Below, in pieces: positions 47,615 through 56,675 of a stretch of 64,000 nucleotides of DNA. Each line of letters opens with the position of its first letter. Positions within the stretch are counted from its first letter, which is position 1. Source of the DNA: Slackia piriformis YIT 12062 (GTDB lineage: Bacteria; Actinomycetota; Coriobacteriia; Coriobacteriales; Eggerthellaceae); assembly GCF_000296445.1 (NCBI RefSeq), contig NZ_JH815199.1:62001-126000 (forward strand), written 5' to 3'. The translations under genes and the position numbers were made by a program. A model generated the notes under the pieces. It saw only the letters and a list, made by a program, of their open reading frames with translations. It was not told where the DNA came from and ran no database searches.

Positions 47615-47700
47615 AGTGAGTTCGACCCGTCAGAAGGACCTCGCGAGAAGTGAATCCGATTTGTCGGAGAAGCTTCGCGAAGAAGCGAACCGCTCTGCCT
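47615..47700. repeat. Degenerate tandem repeat after the ATP-grasp gene
   Basis: Two and a half related ~34-base units: AGTGAGTTCGACCCGTCAGA (unit 1, 47615-47648), AGTGAATCCGATTTGTCGGA (unit 2, 47649-47683) and a partial unit from 47684 (AGCGAACCG...). Each unit ends in CGCGA(G/A)(G/A)A. Function unknown. Confidence 0.65.
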
Positions 47701-47729
47701 AGAGTCGGCCTCAAAGAATCCGTCTTGCT

Positions 47730-47768
47730 CGAAGAGCCCCACCGAGATGTTTCGATGGGGCTCTTCTC
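47730..47768 (+). terminator. Hairpin ending the ATP-grasp unit
   Basis: GAAGAGCCCCA...TGGGGCTCTTC with an inner CGA/TCG pairing. No T-run beyond TCTTC. Confidence 0.65.
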
Positions 47769-47788
47769 ATAGGGAAACGGCGCAGTTT

Positions 47789-47817
47789 TTCACAGGGAGC
47801 CTTGCAAGCGGTACAAT
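47789..47817 (+). promoter_or_regulatory. asnB-like gene promoter
   Basis: TTCACA, 17-base spacer, TACAAT. It gives a leader of ~120 nt that can form GCTTGC-...-GATGC hairpins (GCTTGC near 47849 with GCAAGC near 47875) and a GGCGG/CCGCC hairpin before the start codon; no T-box or other known class recognised. Confidence 0.65.
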
Positions 47818-47945
47818 CATCGTTTCGAAAGGCAATCGGTCGGATGGCTTGCGGGGCATCCTGACGATGCATGGCAAGCGAAGGCGCTGTCGGGCGGGCG
47901 AAACCGCCGCTAGGCTCGCGTTCGCTTTACAACGAAAGGTACCCT

Positions 47946-49811
47946 ATGTGCGGTTTTGTCGGCTTCACCGGCGATGTCGAAAACAAGCAGCAGGTTCTTG
48001 CGGCAATGATGGGTCGCATTGTCCATCGCGGGCCGGATATGGGCGATCAGTTCATCAACGATAGCGTGGCGCTGGGCTTTCGCCGTTTGTCCATCCTTGA
48101 CTTGAGCGAGGCTGGAAAACAGCCTATGCGCAACGACGAGGAAACCGTCGTCATCACCTTCAATGGCGAAATCTATAACTTCCAGGAGATTCGCAGCGAG
48201 CTTGAAGCTAAGGGCTACGTTTTCCATAGCGGCACCGACACAGAATCGCTGCTGCATGGCTACGAAGAGTGGGGAGAGCAAATTGTCGACCGCTTGCGCG
48301 GTATGTATGCTTTCGTCATTTGGGATGCCAAGAAAAACCGCCTGTTCGGCGCTCGCGATATTTTCGGCATCAAGCCGTTTTATTATTGCCGCACGGCTCA
48401 AAACGACCTTCTTTTCGGCAGCGAGATCAAAAGCTTCCTCGACCATCCTCACTTTGTGAAAGAGGTCAACAAGCAGGCCTTGCGCCCGTATCTCACCATG
48501 CAGTTCCCCGCTACGGACGAAACGTTTTTCGCGGGTGTGTACAAGCTTCCCGCTGCGCATTGCTTCACTTACGACCTTGCCTCGGGCGAAATGTCCGTGC
48601 GCCGCTATTGGGATGCCGATTTCTCCGACGATGACTCGAAGACGTTCGGCCAGTATGTGGAGGAATGCGACCAGGTGGTCCATGAAAGCGTTTCTGCGCA
48701 TCGTATAGCTGACGTCAAGGTGGGATCGTTCCTTTCCGGCGGCGTTGACTCAAGCTACATTGCCGCATGCCTTATGCCCGACAATACGTTCTCCGTCGGC
48801 TTTGACTACAAAGACTTCAACGAAACCAATTATGCGGCCGAACTTTCCGACAAGCTCGGCATCAAAAATTACCGCAAAATGGTGACGGCGGACGAGTTTT
48901 TCAACACGCTGCCTGAAATCCAGTACCACATGGACGAGCCTCAGAGCAACCTGTCCAGCGTGCCGCTGTGGTTTTTGGCCCAGCTGGCCGCCGAGCAGGT
49001 CACCGTCGTGCTTTCGGGCGAAGGCGCAGACGAGCTGTTTGCCGGCTATGCGTATTACGAAGACGTTCCCTCCCTTGCGCGATTCAAGCGCATTGTTCCG
49101 CGCGGCATTCGTCGCAGCCTGGGCAAGTTCGTCGAGAACAAGCCGTATTTCAAGGGCAGGAACTTCTTGCTGAAGGCTGCCGAGATGCCGGAGAAGTGGT
49201 TCACCGGCCAGGCGTTCATCTATCGCAGCGACGAAATCGATGACGTCGTGAAGCCCGCCTATGCCAAGGGCCCCGACGCCTTTGAGCTGTGCGCGCCGGT
49301 GTACGACCGCGTGCAGAATTTCTGCGATTTGTCCAAGCGCCAATATCTGGATATGAACATGTGGCTACCGGGAGACATCCTCCTCAAGGCCGACAAGATG
49401 TGCATGGCGCATTCTCTGGAGCTGCGCGTTCCGTTCCTCGACAAAAAGGTCATGGAGTTCGCTCAGCACATTCCTGCTTCCTTCCGCGTGAATGAGAGTG
49501 GAAACAAGCAGGTGCTTCGTCATGCGGCAAATCGTGTTCTGCCCGACGAATGGGCAACGCGCCCCAAGAAGGGCTTCCCGGTTCCGCTGAAGTTCTGGCT
49601 GCGCGAGCAGAAGTACTACGATTACGTGAAGGAATATTTCACCGCGTCGTGGGCCGAAGAGTTCTTCGACACCAAGAAGCTCATGGCCATGCTGGATGAC
49701 CATTACGAGGGCAAAGCGCTCAATCATCGCAAGATTTACACCGCGCTTACGTTCCTTATCTGGTACAAGCGTTATTTCATCGATGAACAGGGAGTTTCGT
49801 CCGCGGCGTAA
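47946..49811 (+). CDS. asnB: Asparagine synthetase-like amidotransferase (AsnB/AsnH type)
   Basis: 621 residues. The start at ATG 47946 puts the catalytic Cys at position 2 (MCGFVGFTGD). A class II glutaminase domain (~1-210; NGEIYNFQEIRSEL, GTDTESLLHGYEEWG) precedes the ATP-pyrophosphatase domain (LSGGVDSSYIAA, SGEGADELFAGYAYYED). Chemistry: Gln-dependent amidation of a carboxyl group. It could make asparagine, or, as the neighbour of a D-aspartate ligase-like gene and murE, amidate D-Asp in peptidoglycan as lactic-acid-bacterial AsnH does. The sequence alone does not decide. Confidence 0.88.
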   Translation: MCGFVGFTGDVENKQQVLAAMMGRIVHRGPDMGDQFINDSVALGFRRLSILDLSEAGKQPMRNDEETVVITFNGEIYNFQEIRSELEAKGYVFHSGTDTESLLHGYEEWGEQIVDRLRGMYAFVIWDAKKNRLFGARDIFGIKPFYYCRTAQNDLLFGSEIKSFLDHPHFVKEVNKQALRPYLTMQFPATDETFFAGVYKLPAAHCFTYDLASGEMSVRRYWDADFSDDDSKTFGQYVEECDQVVHESVSAHRIADVKVGSFLSGGVDSSYIAACLMPDNTFSVGFDYKDFNETNYAAELSDKLGIKNYRKMVTADEFFNTLPEIQYHMDEPQSNLSSVPLWFLAQLAAEQVTVVLSGEGADELFAGYAYYEDVPSLARFKRIVPRGIRRSLGKFVENKPYFKGRNFLLKAAEMPEKWFTGQAFIYRSDEIDDVVKPAYAKGPDAFELCAPVYDRVQNFCDLSKRQYLDMNMWLPGDILLKADKMCMAHSLELRVPFLDKKVMEFAQHIPASFRVNESGNKQVLRHAANRVLPDEWATRPKKGFPVPLKFWLREQKYYDYVKEYFTASWAEEFFDTKKLMAMLDDHYEGKALNHRKIYTALTFLIWYKRYFIDEQGVSSAA

Positions 49812-49871
49812 TTCTTGCCACCGCGCTATTTTGGCCGAGAGCAGTGCTTTAGCGCCGATTTTAGGCAAACG

Positions 49872-49942
49872 AAAGCCGCCCTTCGTATCCCGTCTTTCTT
49901 CTTGGCACGGTAGAAGAAAGACGGGATACGAAGGGCGGCTTT
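49872..49942. terminator. Very long bidirectional terminator hairpin
   Basis: A perfect 31-bp inverted repeat (AAAGCCGCCCTTCGTATCCC... at 49872-49902 and its exact complement at 49912-49942) with a 9-base loop, between convergent asnB-like and murE genes. Most terminators here have 8 to 17-bp stems. Confidence 0.85.
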
Positions 49943-50031
49943 TCTATGTCCTGGGCTGCTTGCCGCTTGCTAAAAAGGCGAGCAATTCTTTCGGCAGCGG
50001 CTTGGGGCGCCTCTGAGCAAGGCGGATGCTT

Positions 50032-51537
50032 TTAATGACAACTCGTCAGAATTCGCTTTGCTATAGAAAGGTCGCTTTCCACTTCGACATAGCGGTCTCC
50101 GCGATGTTGGCTTGTTTCGTCTCCTTTCGCCAGAAGCAAGACGACGGAGGGATGACCTTCGGCAATTCGGAAAGCTTGTTCAATGGCCTGTTCGCGGTCC
50201 ACGATGACCTCGTAGGAAAGGTTGGACGGCGTGTTTGCGGCAAGTTCCGCGCAGATGTCCTCCACGCGTTCGTGCGCGGGGTCTTCTTCGGTGTAAATAA
50301 CGAAATCGGCATATTGCGCGGCAACGCGGGGAAGGCATTCGCGACGTTCTTCCGCCTTTCCTCCAGGGGCTCCGAACACCGCTATGATTTTTCGACCTGG
50401 GTAGTCGTTTTCTACCGATTCGAAGAGCGTCTTGAAAGAGAGCTCGTTATGCGCGTAGTCGACGATAGCGAGGCTTTCCTCATCCGAAGAGGCCACAATC
50501 TCCATGCGTCCTGGAACCCTTACGGACGAAAGGCCTTTTTCTATGCTGTCGAAATTGACACCCGAAAGCCGCGCCATGACGATGGCGGCGAGAGCGTTTG
50601 ATACATTAAAGCGTCCCGCTATACCGAGGTCGATTTTTCTAGTCTCTCCTTCCGCAATGAGGTCGAAAGACGTGCCTCTTGCCGAGAGCGATATGTTTCG
50701 TGCGGTGTAGTCGGCGTCGCTTTGCTCGGCGCTGAAGGTTACGATGCGCTGAGCCTTGCGTGCGGCATCAAGAATGCGGTCCTTGTGGTCGGAATCGATA
50801 TTGACCACAGCGGTGGAGCACTGGTCGAAAATCTTGAGCTTCGAAGAGAAGTAATCTTCAAAGTCGGAGTGTTCGACGGGAGATATGTGGTCTCGCCCGA
50901 TATTGAGGAAACAGGCGGTTTCGAAATGAAGGCCTAGGACGCGTTCGTATTTCAGGCCGTGGCTGGATACCTCCATGACCATGACCTTGCGGCCGGATTG
51001 TTCGGTGTTATGCAGGTGACGCCACAAGTCGGGTGCTTCGGGTGTGGTGTTGTGGCTCTCATGACGCACCAGGCCGTCGTCGGTTTCAATCGAACCGAGG
51101 ATGGAGGAGGGCATGTTTGCGGCGTCGAGAATCGAGCGCAGCATATAGGCGGTGGTCGATTTCCCCTTAGTGCCGGTTATGCCGATGACGTTAAGAGCGC
51201 GATCGGGATGGTCATACATGAAAGCTGCAGCCAGAGCCATGGCTCGGCGAATGTCTTCAACCACGATATGCGGTGCGCCCGGAGCTACGCGGGCAAGGGC
51301 TTCTTCGGCCGATTTTTCGCACATATACGCGGAGGCCCCAGATGCAAGTGCCATGGAAAGGAACTGCGGTTTGAAAGAGACGCCCTTGCATACGAAAAGG
51401 CAACCTTTTTCTATTGCGCGGGAGTCTATGGACATGCCTTGTATTGCGATGTCGGCTCCGATGAGTCGTGCGCGGCATTCGTTGCTCATGAGGTTGTCGA
51501 CGACATCGCTTGCGTGAAACGCCTTCAAGGGGGGCAT
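50032..51537 (-). CDS. murE: UDP-MurNAc-tripeptide synthetase (MurE)
   Basis: MurE adds the third residue to UDP-MurNAc-L-Ala-D-Glu. 501 residues: N-terminal domain (QGMSIDSRAIEKGCLFVCKG), P-loop GITGTKGKSTTAYML, TTPEAPD, VMEVSSHGL, carbamylated-Lys region YFSSKLKIF, C-terminal GAPGGKAEERR. The substrate motif is EEDPAHE, where meso-DAP enzymes have DNPR and Lys enzymes DNPA-like; the DPA form suggests L-Lys or L-Orn. ATG 51537 has ATGGAG upstream. It stands alone, not in the dcw cluster. Confidence 0.92.
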   Translation of the reverse strand: MPPLKAFHASDVVDNLMSNECRARLIGADIAIQGMSIDSRAIEKGCLFVCKGVSFKPQFLSMALASGASAYMCEKSAEEALARVAPGAPHIVVEDIRRAMALAAAFMYDHPDRALNVIGITGTKGKSTTAYMLRSILDAANMPSSILGSIETDDGLVRHESHNTTPEAPDLWRHLHNTEQSGRKVMVMEVSSHGLKYERVLGLHFETACFLNIGRDHISPVEHSDFEDYFSSKLKIFDQCSTAVVNIDSDHKDRILDAARKAQRIVTFSAEQSDADYTARNISLSARGTSFDLIAEGETRKIDLGIAGRFNVSNALAAIVMARLSGVNFDSIEKGLSSVRVPGRMEIVASSDEESLAIVDYAHNELSFKTLFESVENDYPGRKIIAVFGAPGGKAEERRECLPRVAAQYADFVIYTEEDPAHERVEDICAELAANTPSNLSYEVIVDREQAIEQAFRIAEGHPSVVLLLAKGDETSQHRGDRYVEVESDLSIAKRILTSCH

Positions 51538-51788
51538 GGTGCTCCATTCGCTCGGGGATTGTTGATGCGGTGTCGATATAGCTTATCCCAAATGGATAGG
51601 CTCGAAGCCGTTTTCCTGTTATAAGCTAGAAGATTCCACGGCAGTTGTGACTGTGGCTTTGCGTCAGGGGGTTTTAAAGCGTTGACGAATTGCGATGCGT
51701 TTCTTAAATAAAAATTGACGTTTTCTCGGTATTATCGAAGGGTGCTCCGACATATGGCGCGTATCTCTACCTTCGGAAGGAGCCATAA

Positions 51789-52280
51789 ATGCGTCCTCTT
51801 CCCAAAAACCAGCTCGACCCCAAAGTGAAAAGCGTATGGCGCATCAGCGATGCGTTGTGGCTGACGCTTGCTTATGCAGCTTGCTCGGCCACCTTTTTCA
51901 TCATTGCCCTTGTCGATCCGGAATCCTCGTGGGCATGGATCGTGGTTGCGGCTATGACGGTCGCATGGGTCGTCGCGCTTGTCGTGATGGTCGGCATCCT
52001 GCCTCCCATACGGCATATGCGCTGGCGCTATGAGGTGGGAGAAAACGAGCTTGACATAGCGCGCGGCATCATCTGGCGCGCCCGTTTCGTCATCCCCTTC
52101 GTGCGCGTGCAAAACACTGACACGAAGCAAGGCCCTATTTTGCGGATGTTTAATCTAGCAAGCGTCACCGTTTCAACGGCGGCGGGAGAGCATGTCATTC
52201 CCGGCCTTGCCTTCGAAGAGGCGGATATGCTGCGCGATCGCATTGCCACTCAGGCGCGCCTTGCGCAGGAGGACGTGTAG
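51789..52280 (+). CDS. bPH-domain membrane protein (YdbS-like)
   Basis: 163 residues: two membrane helices (~22-42 and 50-72), then a bacterial PH domain (RWRYEVGENELDIARGIIWR, FVRVQNTDTKQGPILRMFNL, VTVSTAAGEHVIPGL). The Bacillus YdbS/YdbT pair is implicated in antibiotic-stress protection of the envelope. ATG 51789 with GGAAGGAG. It ends 2 bases before the next, larger family member. Confidence 0.88.
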   Translation: MRPLPKNQLDPKVKSVWRISDALWLTLAYAACSATFFIIALVDPESSWAWIVVAAMTVAWVVALVVMVGILPPIRHMRWRYEVGENELDIARGIIWRARFVIPFVRVQNTDTKQGPILRMFNLASVTVSTAAGEHVIPGLAFEEADMLRDRIATQARLAQEDV

Positions 52281-52282
52281 CC

Positions 52283-54349
52283 ATGATGAGCGAGAATCCC
52301 CAAAGGACCGCTTTCACGTCCTTGGACCCCGAATGGGCCGCGTATCGAGACCAGCTTGTCGCTTACGCCCGCGCGGGCGCCGAAGGGCTTTCTCCCGGCG
52401 ACCCTCGTGCGCTGGTTCCCGAATCTTTGAGGCCGGGGAAGCACCGAGTGCATAGTTCCTATGTTTGGCTGGGTGGATTGGGCGCCGCCATGACCGTTGC
52501 CGTTCTTATGGTCGTATCCATGTTCGGCAGCGTCGTAGGTGCTCTCGCGAAAGCCCCGTCCTCGTTGCTCGTCGTGCCTTTTGTTGCCCTCGGCGTGATG
52601 GTGCTGGTGGTAGTCGTTTTTGCCGTGGTGTTTCTAGTGCAGTGGCTTTCCTGGAAGCATCTTTCCTACGAACTGCTGCCGGAGGAATTCAATCTGTATT
52701 CAGGCATTTTGAACAAGAAGCGCCGCCATGTTCCGTATCAGCGCGTGCAATCGGTCAATCAGCAGGCGGGGGTTTTGCAGCGCATACTGGGCGTGTGCGA
52801 TGTGAAGATTGACACGGCGGGCGGCGCATCCAACGACGCCATCATGTTGAAGTTCGTGCAGACCTCCGAGGCCGAAGCCTTGCGTTCCGAGATATTCCGC
52901 CGCAAGAAGATTTTGTTGGCAGGAGGCGCCGTCGACGAATTCGGCAACGCGTTTGTTTCTGGCATGGTCGTTCCTTCCGCGTGGATGATGGCGAACGCCG
53001 CAGGCGACGAGCGCGCCGTGCGTATCGCCTTCGGCGAAGACCCCGCGTCCGTTCGGGCCAGCGCCGCATTCGCCGCGGCAGATGCGCGTGTCGCTTCAAC
53101 GGCGGCGCAGCTTTCGGGCAATGTTCTCGATGGTGCAGACGAAGTGCTGCAGGACATCCGCGGCGTCTTCGGTGGAGAAGAGGTTGCAACGGGGTCCGTC
53201 TCATACGAAACGGGATTGAGCAACAAAGAGCTTTTCTTCGCTGGCCTTTCGGGCGCTGCTGGGCATTTCGGTGTGATTATCGCCGGCATCATCGGCGTGG
53301 CGTCGTTTGTGGCGCAGATATTCGAATCAAGCATTCAGGCGTGGACGGAAGACGCGGTGGAGGGCATGATAGCGGGAACGGCCTTGGAAGGAGCCTCTCC
53401 GGATGCCGCCGCGTCGGTCGTCGGCGGTGCGTTCAACACGTTCGCATGGGAAGTGGCGTTGTGGGCGGTGCTGTGCGTGATTGCTCTCTGGGCCTTTTCT
53501 GTGGTGGGCTCCGTTGTGCAGTATGGTGGCTTTAGGGTCCGCCGTCGTGAAAACCGCATTGAGGTCGAGCATGGTTTGCTGCAGCGTTCGTTTCACGGCG
53601 TCGATGTCGATCGCGTGCAGACGGTCGTCATCAAGCAGTCGTTCGTTCGCCGCCTGATCGGTTATTGCGAGCTGTCGGTTGGCAAGATCGATTCGCTCAG
53701 CACCGAAGATTCCAATGCGCAGTCTTCATCGGTGCGCGGCCTGGTTATCCATCCATTCGTGAAGGTGTCCCGTGTGTCGGAAATACTCGACGGCGTTCTG
53801 CCTGAATTCTCTCATGTGCCGGAAGAGACGGTGCGTCCCGCCGCTGTTGCCCTTCGCCGCGCCATCGTTCGTCGCAGCGTCATTCGCAGCGTGTCGTTTT
53901 GGCTGTTCGTCGTTGCGGTTGCTGCCTATGCGGGACTCGTGTACACGGCGGCTTCGGGAATGGTTGTTGTGGATCCCGGGCTGTTCTCTATCGTACAAAT
54001 TGCGTTTTTCGTCTATTGCGGCTTCTTCATCCTGATGTTTGCTTTGAATGTGATAGACGCCGTTTTGTGGTACAAGCGTTCGGCCATGGGATGCAACCGC
54101 GTTTTCATGAGCATGACGAACGGCGGCTTGTCCGTGAAGACCTCCATTATTCCGCGCAAGAAAATACAGTATGGCTTCATCAGGACGAATCCGTTTCAGC
54201 GTATGGCACATGTCGCCATAGTGAATGCGCGTACGGCTGCGGGCGTCGGAGGCACGACGGAGGCGTTGTGGGATGTTTCCGAGGAGGATGCCGCTGCGTG
54301 GATTGAATGGATCAGGCCCCGGACGGAGTCTTCTGTAACTGAACGATGA
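52283..54349 (+). CDS. Large bPH-domain membrane protein (YdbT-like)
   Basis: 688 residues, with three bPH_2-type units separated by membrane helix pairs: LSYELLPEEFNLYSGILNKK...VPYQRVQSV (~130-190), VRRRENRIEVEHGLLQR...VDVDRVQTVVI (~420-490), and MSMTNGGLSVKTSIIPRKKI (~600-670). A long Ala/acidic stretch (~220-320) is a cytoplasmic or extracellular insertion, larger than in Bacillus YdbT. ATG 52283 or 52286. Coupled to the small bPH gene. Envelope-stress role is inference. Confidence 0.85.
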   Translation: MMSENPQRTAFTSLDPEWAAYRDQLVAYARAGAEGLSPGDPRALVPESLRPGKHRVHSSYVWLGGLGAAMTVAVLMVVSMFGSVVGALAKAPSSLLVVPFVALGVMVLVVVVFAVVFLVQWLSWKHLSYELLPEEFNLYSGILNKKRRHVPYQRVQSVNQQAGVLQRILGVCDVKIDTAGGASNDAIMLKFVQTSEAEALRSEIFRRKKILLAGGAVDEFGNAFVSGMVVPSAWMMANAAGDERAVRIAFGEDPASVRASAAFAAADARVASTAAQLSGNVLDGADEVLQDIRGVFGGEEVATGSVSYETGLSNKELFFAGLSGAAGHFGVIIAGIIGVASFVAQIFESSIQAWTEDAVEGMIAGTALEGASPDAAASVVGGAFNTFAWEVALWAVLCVIALWAFSVVGSVVQYGGFRVRRRENRIEVEHGLLQRSFHGVDVDRVQTVVIKQSFVRRLIGYCELSVGKIDSLSTEDSNAQSSSVRGLVIHPFVKVSRVSEILDGVLPEFSHVPEETVRPAAVALRRAIVRRSVIRSVSFWLFVVAVAAYAGLVYTAASGMVVVDPGLFSIVQIAFFVYCGFFILMFALNVIDAVLWYKRSAMGCNRVFMSMTNGGLSVKTSIIPRKKIQYGFIRTNPFQRMAHVAIVNARTAAGVGGTTEALWDVSEEDAAAWIEWIRPRTESSVTER

Positions 54350-54387
54350 CGAATCGGCGCTGTCATCGGCGGATTCGGTTCCTATGC

Positions 54388-54393
54388 TAGAAT
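54388..54393 (+). promoter_or_regulatory. Extended -10 of a probably leaderless hlyIII mRNA
   Basis: TGCTAGAAT lies 7 to 8 bases before ATG 54401, so transcription should start at or next to the start codon. No -35 or Shine-Dalgarno is visible. Confidence 0.5.
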
Positions 54394-54400
54394 GCCGTTT

Positions 54401-55231
54401 ATGAACACGAACGCTGAAAACAACCCATCTTCGCAAGGCTTTTCCAAGCCTTCCAAGGACACGGCGGACGCTTCTGCATCCGCGTCTCATGCGTGGCGGA
54501 TTTCTTCGTTTGAAGACATTCGCGACCTGCCGGCTTCTTCGGTGGTGCCGGAAGAACCGTCCAAGGCGCGTCGTTCGTCGGCGCGTTCGAAAAAGAAGCC
54601 CGCGCGCGAATACACCGTCGGTGAAGAGATTGCCAACTCCATCTCCCACGGAATCGGTGCGGCTTTGGCCGTGGCGGCCATTCCCATCTGCGTCGTGATT
54701 GCGGTCTCTCACGGCGGCGGCGTTGCTTTGGCGGCGGCTCTTATTTACACCATTTCCATGCTGCTCGAATACCTGGCGTCAACGCTTTATCACGCGTTGG
54801 TTCCGCTGCCGGCGAAAAAGGTGTTCAAGGTGCTCGATCATTCGGCGATTTATCTTTTCATCGCCGGCAGCTATACGCCGTTTTGTCTTATCACGCTCGC
54901 GAATTCGAATGGCCTTTTCCTCTGCATCGGGGTATGGGCGCTAGCCATTGTGGGCATTGCCTTCGAGGCCTTCTGGGTGTATAGGCCGCGCTGGATATCG
55001 GCGGTCATCTACTTGCTGCTTGGATGGTGCGTCGTGGGGTTCCTTCCCGCGCTTGTCTCCAGCCTCGCGTTTCCGGGGCTCATGCTGCTTCTGGCGGGCG
55101 GCATCTGCTACAGCATCGGGTGCGTGTTCTACGTGCTGAAGAAGATTCCCTACATGCATACGGTTTTCCATTTATGGGTGCTTGCAGGCAGCATTCTTCA
55201 GTTCCTTTCCATTGTTTTGTACGTGCTGTAA
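54401..55231 (+). CDS. Hemolysin III family (PAQR) membrane protein
   Basis: 276 residues. A charged disordered ~65-residue N-terminus precedes a seven-helix HlyIII/PAQR domain: YTVGEEIANSISHGIGAALA, STLYHAL, VLDHSAIYLFIAGSYTPFCL, YMHTVFHLWVLAGSILQFL. The conserved Ser, His and Asp residues of this family are present. Despite the name, most bacterial members are not haemolysins. I choose ATG 54401 because the -10 element overlaps the ATG at 54392. Confidence 0.9.
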   Translation: MNTNAENNPSSQGFSKPSKDTADASASASHAWRISSFEDIRDLPASSVVPEEPSKARRSSARSKKKPAREYTVGEEIANSISHGIGAALAVAAIPICVVIAVSHGGGVALAAALIYTISMLLEYLASTLYHALVPLPAKKVFKVLDHSAIYLFIAGSYTPFCLITLANSNGLFLCIGVWALAIVGIAFEAFWVYRPRWISAVIYLLLGWCVVGFLPALVSSLAFPGLMLLLAGGICYSIGCVFYVLKKIPYMHTVFHLWVLAGSILQFLSIVLYVL

Positions 55232-55312
55232 TCATGCGGCACGTGCCGCGCAAGAACGCGGTTTGGTTTTCCGCCTGGTCGGCGGCGATTTGATAAGGTG
55301 TGACGCTTCCTC

Positions 55313-56644
55313 ATGGACATTGGAATAAGCATTCTGGTCACGTTTGTCCTCATTCTTGTCAACGGGTATTTCTCCGCCTCCGAGATGGCGCTCGTCAATG
55401 CCCGCAAGGTTGTTCTTCAGAAGGAAGCAGAGGAGGGTTCGAAAAAAGCCGCGCGAGCGCTTGACCTCGCGGCCGATTCCGATCGCTTCCTCGCCACCAT
55501 TCAGGTCGCCATTACGCTCGTCGGGTTTTTTGCCTCCGCGGCCGCCGCTACGAACCTCTCGGAGCCTCTTTCCCAGTGGCTTTCCTCGTTCGGCGTCGAA
55601 TGGCTGGCGCTTGTGGCGCCTGGCCTTGCCCCCGTGCTGATCACTTTGATCGTGTCGTATTTCAGCATTGTGATAGGAGAGCTTGTCCCCAAGCGCATTG
55701 CGCTTTCCTCCGCCGAGTCGGTTTCGAAGGCCGTCGCCGGCCCGCTCTCTATTTTCCAGAAGATATTCAGCCCCATCGTTCGATTCACGGCCGCTTCGGC
55801 CGACCTGCTGGCGCGCATCATGCGCGTTAAAAGCGCAGACGATCGACAGGATGTCTCGGAAGAGGAGATTCGCTATATCGTCGCCGACAACGAAGAGCTC
55901 GACGATGACGAAAAGCGCATGATTCACGAGGTTCTGGACCTGGGAGATTCTACGGCGGGCGAGGTCATGACCCCGCGCGTCGATATGATCATGGTTGAAG
56001 ACTCCGAAACGGTGAAGCAGGCTATCGACCGCATGCGCGGCACGGGCTACTCGCGTCTTCCGGTGTTTCACGAAGATCAAGACGACGTCATCGGCATTGT
56101 TCGCTATAAAGACCTCATCAACCCTCTGCTTGACGACCGAGAGACGGATGCGGTTGTCGATTACCTTGCCGATGTGGACTTTGTGCCCGAAAGCAAGGAC
56201 CTGCTTCCGCTGCTCAACGAAATGCAAACGAATCGTCAACAGATGGCCATTGTCGTCGACGAATACGGTGGAACCGCTGGTTTAATTACCATCGAAGACA
56301 TCGTTGAGGAAATCGTCGGCGAAATCATAGACGAAACGGACTTCGGCGAAAACGAGCATATCACCCAGCTGTCCGACCACGAATGGGTTATTGCCGGGTC
56401 GTGCCCTTCCGATGAGGCGAAAGAGCTTGGCTTGCCTGTCGAAGAGAGCGAATCGTACGAAACGATCGCCGGATGGCTCATGAACACGTTCGATTGCGTT
56501 CCTCAGCTCGGCGACGAGTTCGTCATCGGCGGCTACGGTTTCAAGGTGCAGCAGATGAGGCGTCGCCGTGTGTCTCAAATACGGGTCAAGCGCCTCGAAG
56601 AGGCCAGCCCCGAAGCTCAAAAGAACGAGGATGCCAAGGAGTAG
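55313..56644 (+). CDS. CNNM/CorC hemolysin-family membrane protein
   Basis: 443 residues: DUF21/CNNM membrane domain (~1-190; ILVNGYFSASEMALVNARK, VAITLVGFFASA, SIVIGELVPKRIAL), paired CBS domains (~210-330; GEVMTPRVDMIMVED, YSRLPVFHEDQDDVIGIV, VVDEYGGTAGLITIEDIVEE) and a CorC_HlyC end (~355-430). CNNM/CorC proteins act in Mg2+ or divalent-cation efflux. ATG 55313. It follows hlyIII by 82 bases. Confidence 0.92.
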   Translation: MDIGISILVTFVLILVNGYFSASEMALVNARKVVLQKEAEEGSKKAARALDLAADSDRFLATIQVAITLVGFFASAAAATNLSEPLSQWLSSFGVEWLALVAPGLAPVLITLIVSYFSIVIGELVPKRIALSSAESVSKAVAGPLSIFQKIFSPIVRFTAASADLLARIMRVKSADDRQDVSEEEIRYIVADNEELDDDEKRMIHEVLDLGDSTAGEVMTPRVDMIMVEDSETVKQAIDRMRGTGYSRLPVFHEDQDDVIGIVRYKDLINPLLDDRETDAVVDYLADVDFVPESKDLLPLLNEMQTNRQQMAIVVDEYGGTAGLITIEDIVEEIVGEIIDETDFGENEHITQLSDHEWVIAGSCPSDEAKELGLPVEESESYETIAGWLMNTFDCVPQLGDEFVIGGYGFKVQQMRRRRVSQIRVKRLEEASPEAQKNEDAKE

Positions 56645-56675
56645 CAACGCAGCGAATGCGATAAGGAGGGCCCGT

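Noticed and set aside
47824-47945. T-box riboswitch for the asparagine synthetase-like gene
   Set aside because: No AGGGTGG-type antiterminator motif or terminator pair is visible.
54401-56644. True haemolysins (HlyIII, HlyC/CorC names)
   Set aside because: These family names are historical; features point to PAQR and cation-transport membrane proteins.
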